Assembly (NCBI RefSeq): GCF_033406955.1
Contig: NZ_CP137734.1
Location: forward strand, 3,162,001 to 3,226,000
Direction of reading: 5' to 3'
Length of the DNA stretch: 64,000 nt
Origin: Streptomyces violaceoruber
GTDB lineage: Bacteria > Actinomycetota > Actinomycetes > Streptomycetales > Streptomycetaceae
How positions within the stretch are numbered: position 1 is the stretch's first letter; every line of letters starts with the position of its first letter. The notes under the pieces were generated by a model. The model was given only the letters and a program-made list of their open reading frames with translations, did no database searches and was not told where the DNA came from. Position numbers and translations under genes: made by a program. Of this stretch, positions 63,238 through 64,000 are shown in pieces.

Positions 63238-64000
63238 CGGCCGGCCACCTCCTTCTTCGAGTTGTCGGTGGCGCCGAGGACGTGACCGGCGGCCAGCTCC
63301 GCGCCGACCCGGCGCTGCTGGCGGCGCAGGCCCCACTCGCGGACGGCCTCGTAGGAGACGACGACCGAGAGGACGATCAGGCCCTGCATGATGACCGCGA
63401 TCTCCTTGTCGTAGCCGTGGAAGTCCAGTTCGGGCGAGGCCTTGTCGAGCCAGGCCCACAGCAGGGCGGCGAAGGCGATGCCGACCGGGCTGTTGCGGCC
63501 GAGCAGGGCGATGCCGATGCCGAGGAAGCCGATGCCGGTGGGGAAGTTGAGGCTGTAGGTGTGCGTGTCGCCCATCAGGATGGGCAGGCCCGCGAGACCG
63601 GCGAGGCCGCCGGAGATGAGCATCGCGGTGAGCACCATGCGCTTGGGGTCGACACCGCTGGCCGCGGCGGCGGACTCGGAGGCGCCGGAGGCGCGCAGGT
63701 CGAAGCCGAAGCGGGTGCGGTTGAGGACGAGCCAGTAGCCGATGCCGAGGAGGACGGCGAGGATCACCAGGCCGTAGATCTCGCCGGCCGCGCCCATGTC
63801 GATGCCGGGGATCCAGCCGGACTCGTGCATCTCACCGGTGGTGTTGTTGTTGCCGATCTTGACGCCGAAGACGTCGGGCAGCCACAGGTAGCCGATGACG
63901 GCGGTGGCGATGGAGTTGAGCATGATCGTCGCGACCACCTCGCTGACGCCCCGGGTGATCTTCAGGACACCGGCGATGCCGGACCAGAAGGCGCCGGTGA
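63234..64000 (-). CDS. Nucleoside ABC transporter permease (NupP-like), 5' end outside window
   Basis: About 255 C-terminal residues of the partner permease are visible. GVSEVVATIMLNSIATAVIG, LRASGASESAAAASGVDPKR and GFLGIGIALLGRNSPVGIAF are family segments. The frame stays open to the window edge; the ATPase and BmpA-type binding lipoprotein should lie upstream outside. The stop overlaps the next permease start. Confidence 0.93.
   Translation of the reverse strand, partial: TGAFWSGIAGVLKITRGVSEVVATIMLNSIATAVIGYLWLPDVFGVKIGNNNTTGEMHESGWIPGIDMGAAGEIYGLVILAVLLGIGYWLVLNRTRFGFDLRASGASESAAAASGVDPKRMVLTAMLISGGLAGLAGLPILMGDTHTYSLNFPTGIGFLGIGIALLGRNSPVGIAFAALLWAWLDKASPELDFHGYDKEIAVIMQGLIVLSVVVSYEAVREWGLRRQQRRVGAELAAGHVLGATDNSKKEVAGR

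Overview
The window is GC-rich, densely coding actinobacterial chromosome with strong third-position GC bias, many GTG starts and many leaderless-looking starts. Gene content and order match the conserved Streptomyces core. From memory, and not from a search, it corresponds to the S. coelicolor stretch from the third nitrate reductase locus (SCO4947) down to the nucleoside transporter genes around SCO4884. I see no tRNA, rRNA, CRISPR array, intact insertion sequence, prophage or PKS/NRPS cluster.

Layout. 1-17 kb is the accessory-looking end. It holds the 5' part of narG, redox enzymes paired with divergent regulators (alcohol dehydrogenase/XRE, aldo-keto reductase/TetR, MBL hydrolase/TetR), an ECF41-type sigma factor with its divergent partner gene, two pseudogene relics, a lipoprotein, a MacB-like exporter and an L,D-transpeptidase. 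One relic (11.7-12.1 kb) is a mosaic of 3' pieces of two genes that still exist intact on either side of it. 17-24 kb holds a small LAxTG surface protein, histidine ammonia-lyase, a GAF-like/GGDEF diguanylate cyclase, an enoyl-CoA hydratase and the class III adenylate cyclase. 24-30 kb is the acyl-CoA carboxylase block: birA, pccB, pccE, maf and accA2. 30-41 kb runs from a DeoR regulator and LpdA-like flavoprotein into nucleoside catabolism: purine nucleoside phosphorylase, a PGM2-type sugar mutase, deoC and two aldehyde dehydrogenases. 41-49 kb is signalling: a membrane Ser/Thr kinase fused to a glutamate-type binding domain, then sigQ/afsQ1/afsQ2 with a lipoprotein. 50-64 kb has adenosine deaminase, several regulator/transporter pairs, and a minus-strand operon of two nucleoside ABC permeases, cdd and deoA that leaves the window.

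How it fits together. The nucleoside genes form one pathway: uptake (permeases), deamination (add, cdd), phosphorolysis (PNP, DeoA), pentose-phosphate isomerisation (candidate mutase), aldol cleavage (DeoC) and acetaldehyde oxidation (aldehyde dehydrogenases). Three of these promoters, 3-17 kb apart, carry the same perfect palindrome CTACGCGCGTAG just upstream of leaderless starts, which suggests a dispersed nucleoside regulon. A second theme is glutamate: the kinase with a glutamate-type sensor domain sits about 2.5 kb from AfsQ1/AfsQ2, a system whose phenotype in S. coelicolor is seen on glutamate medium.
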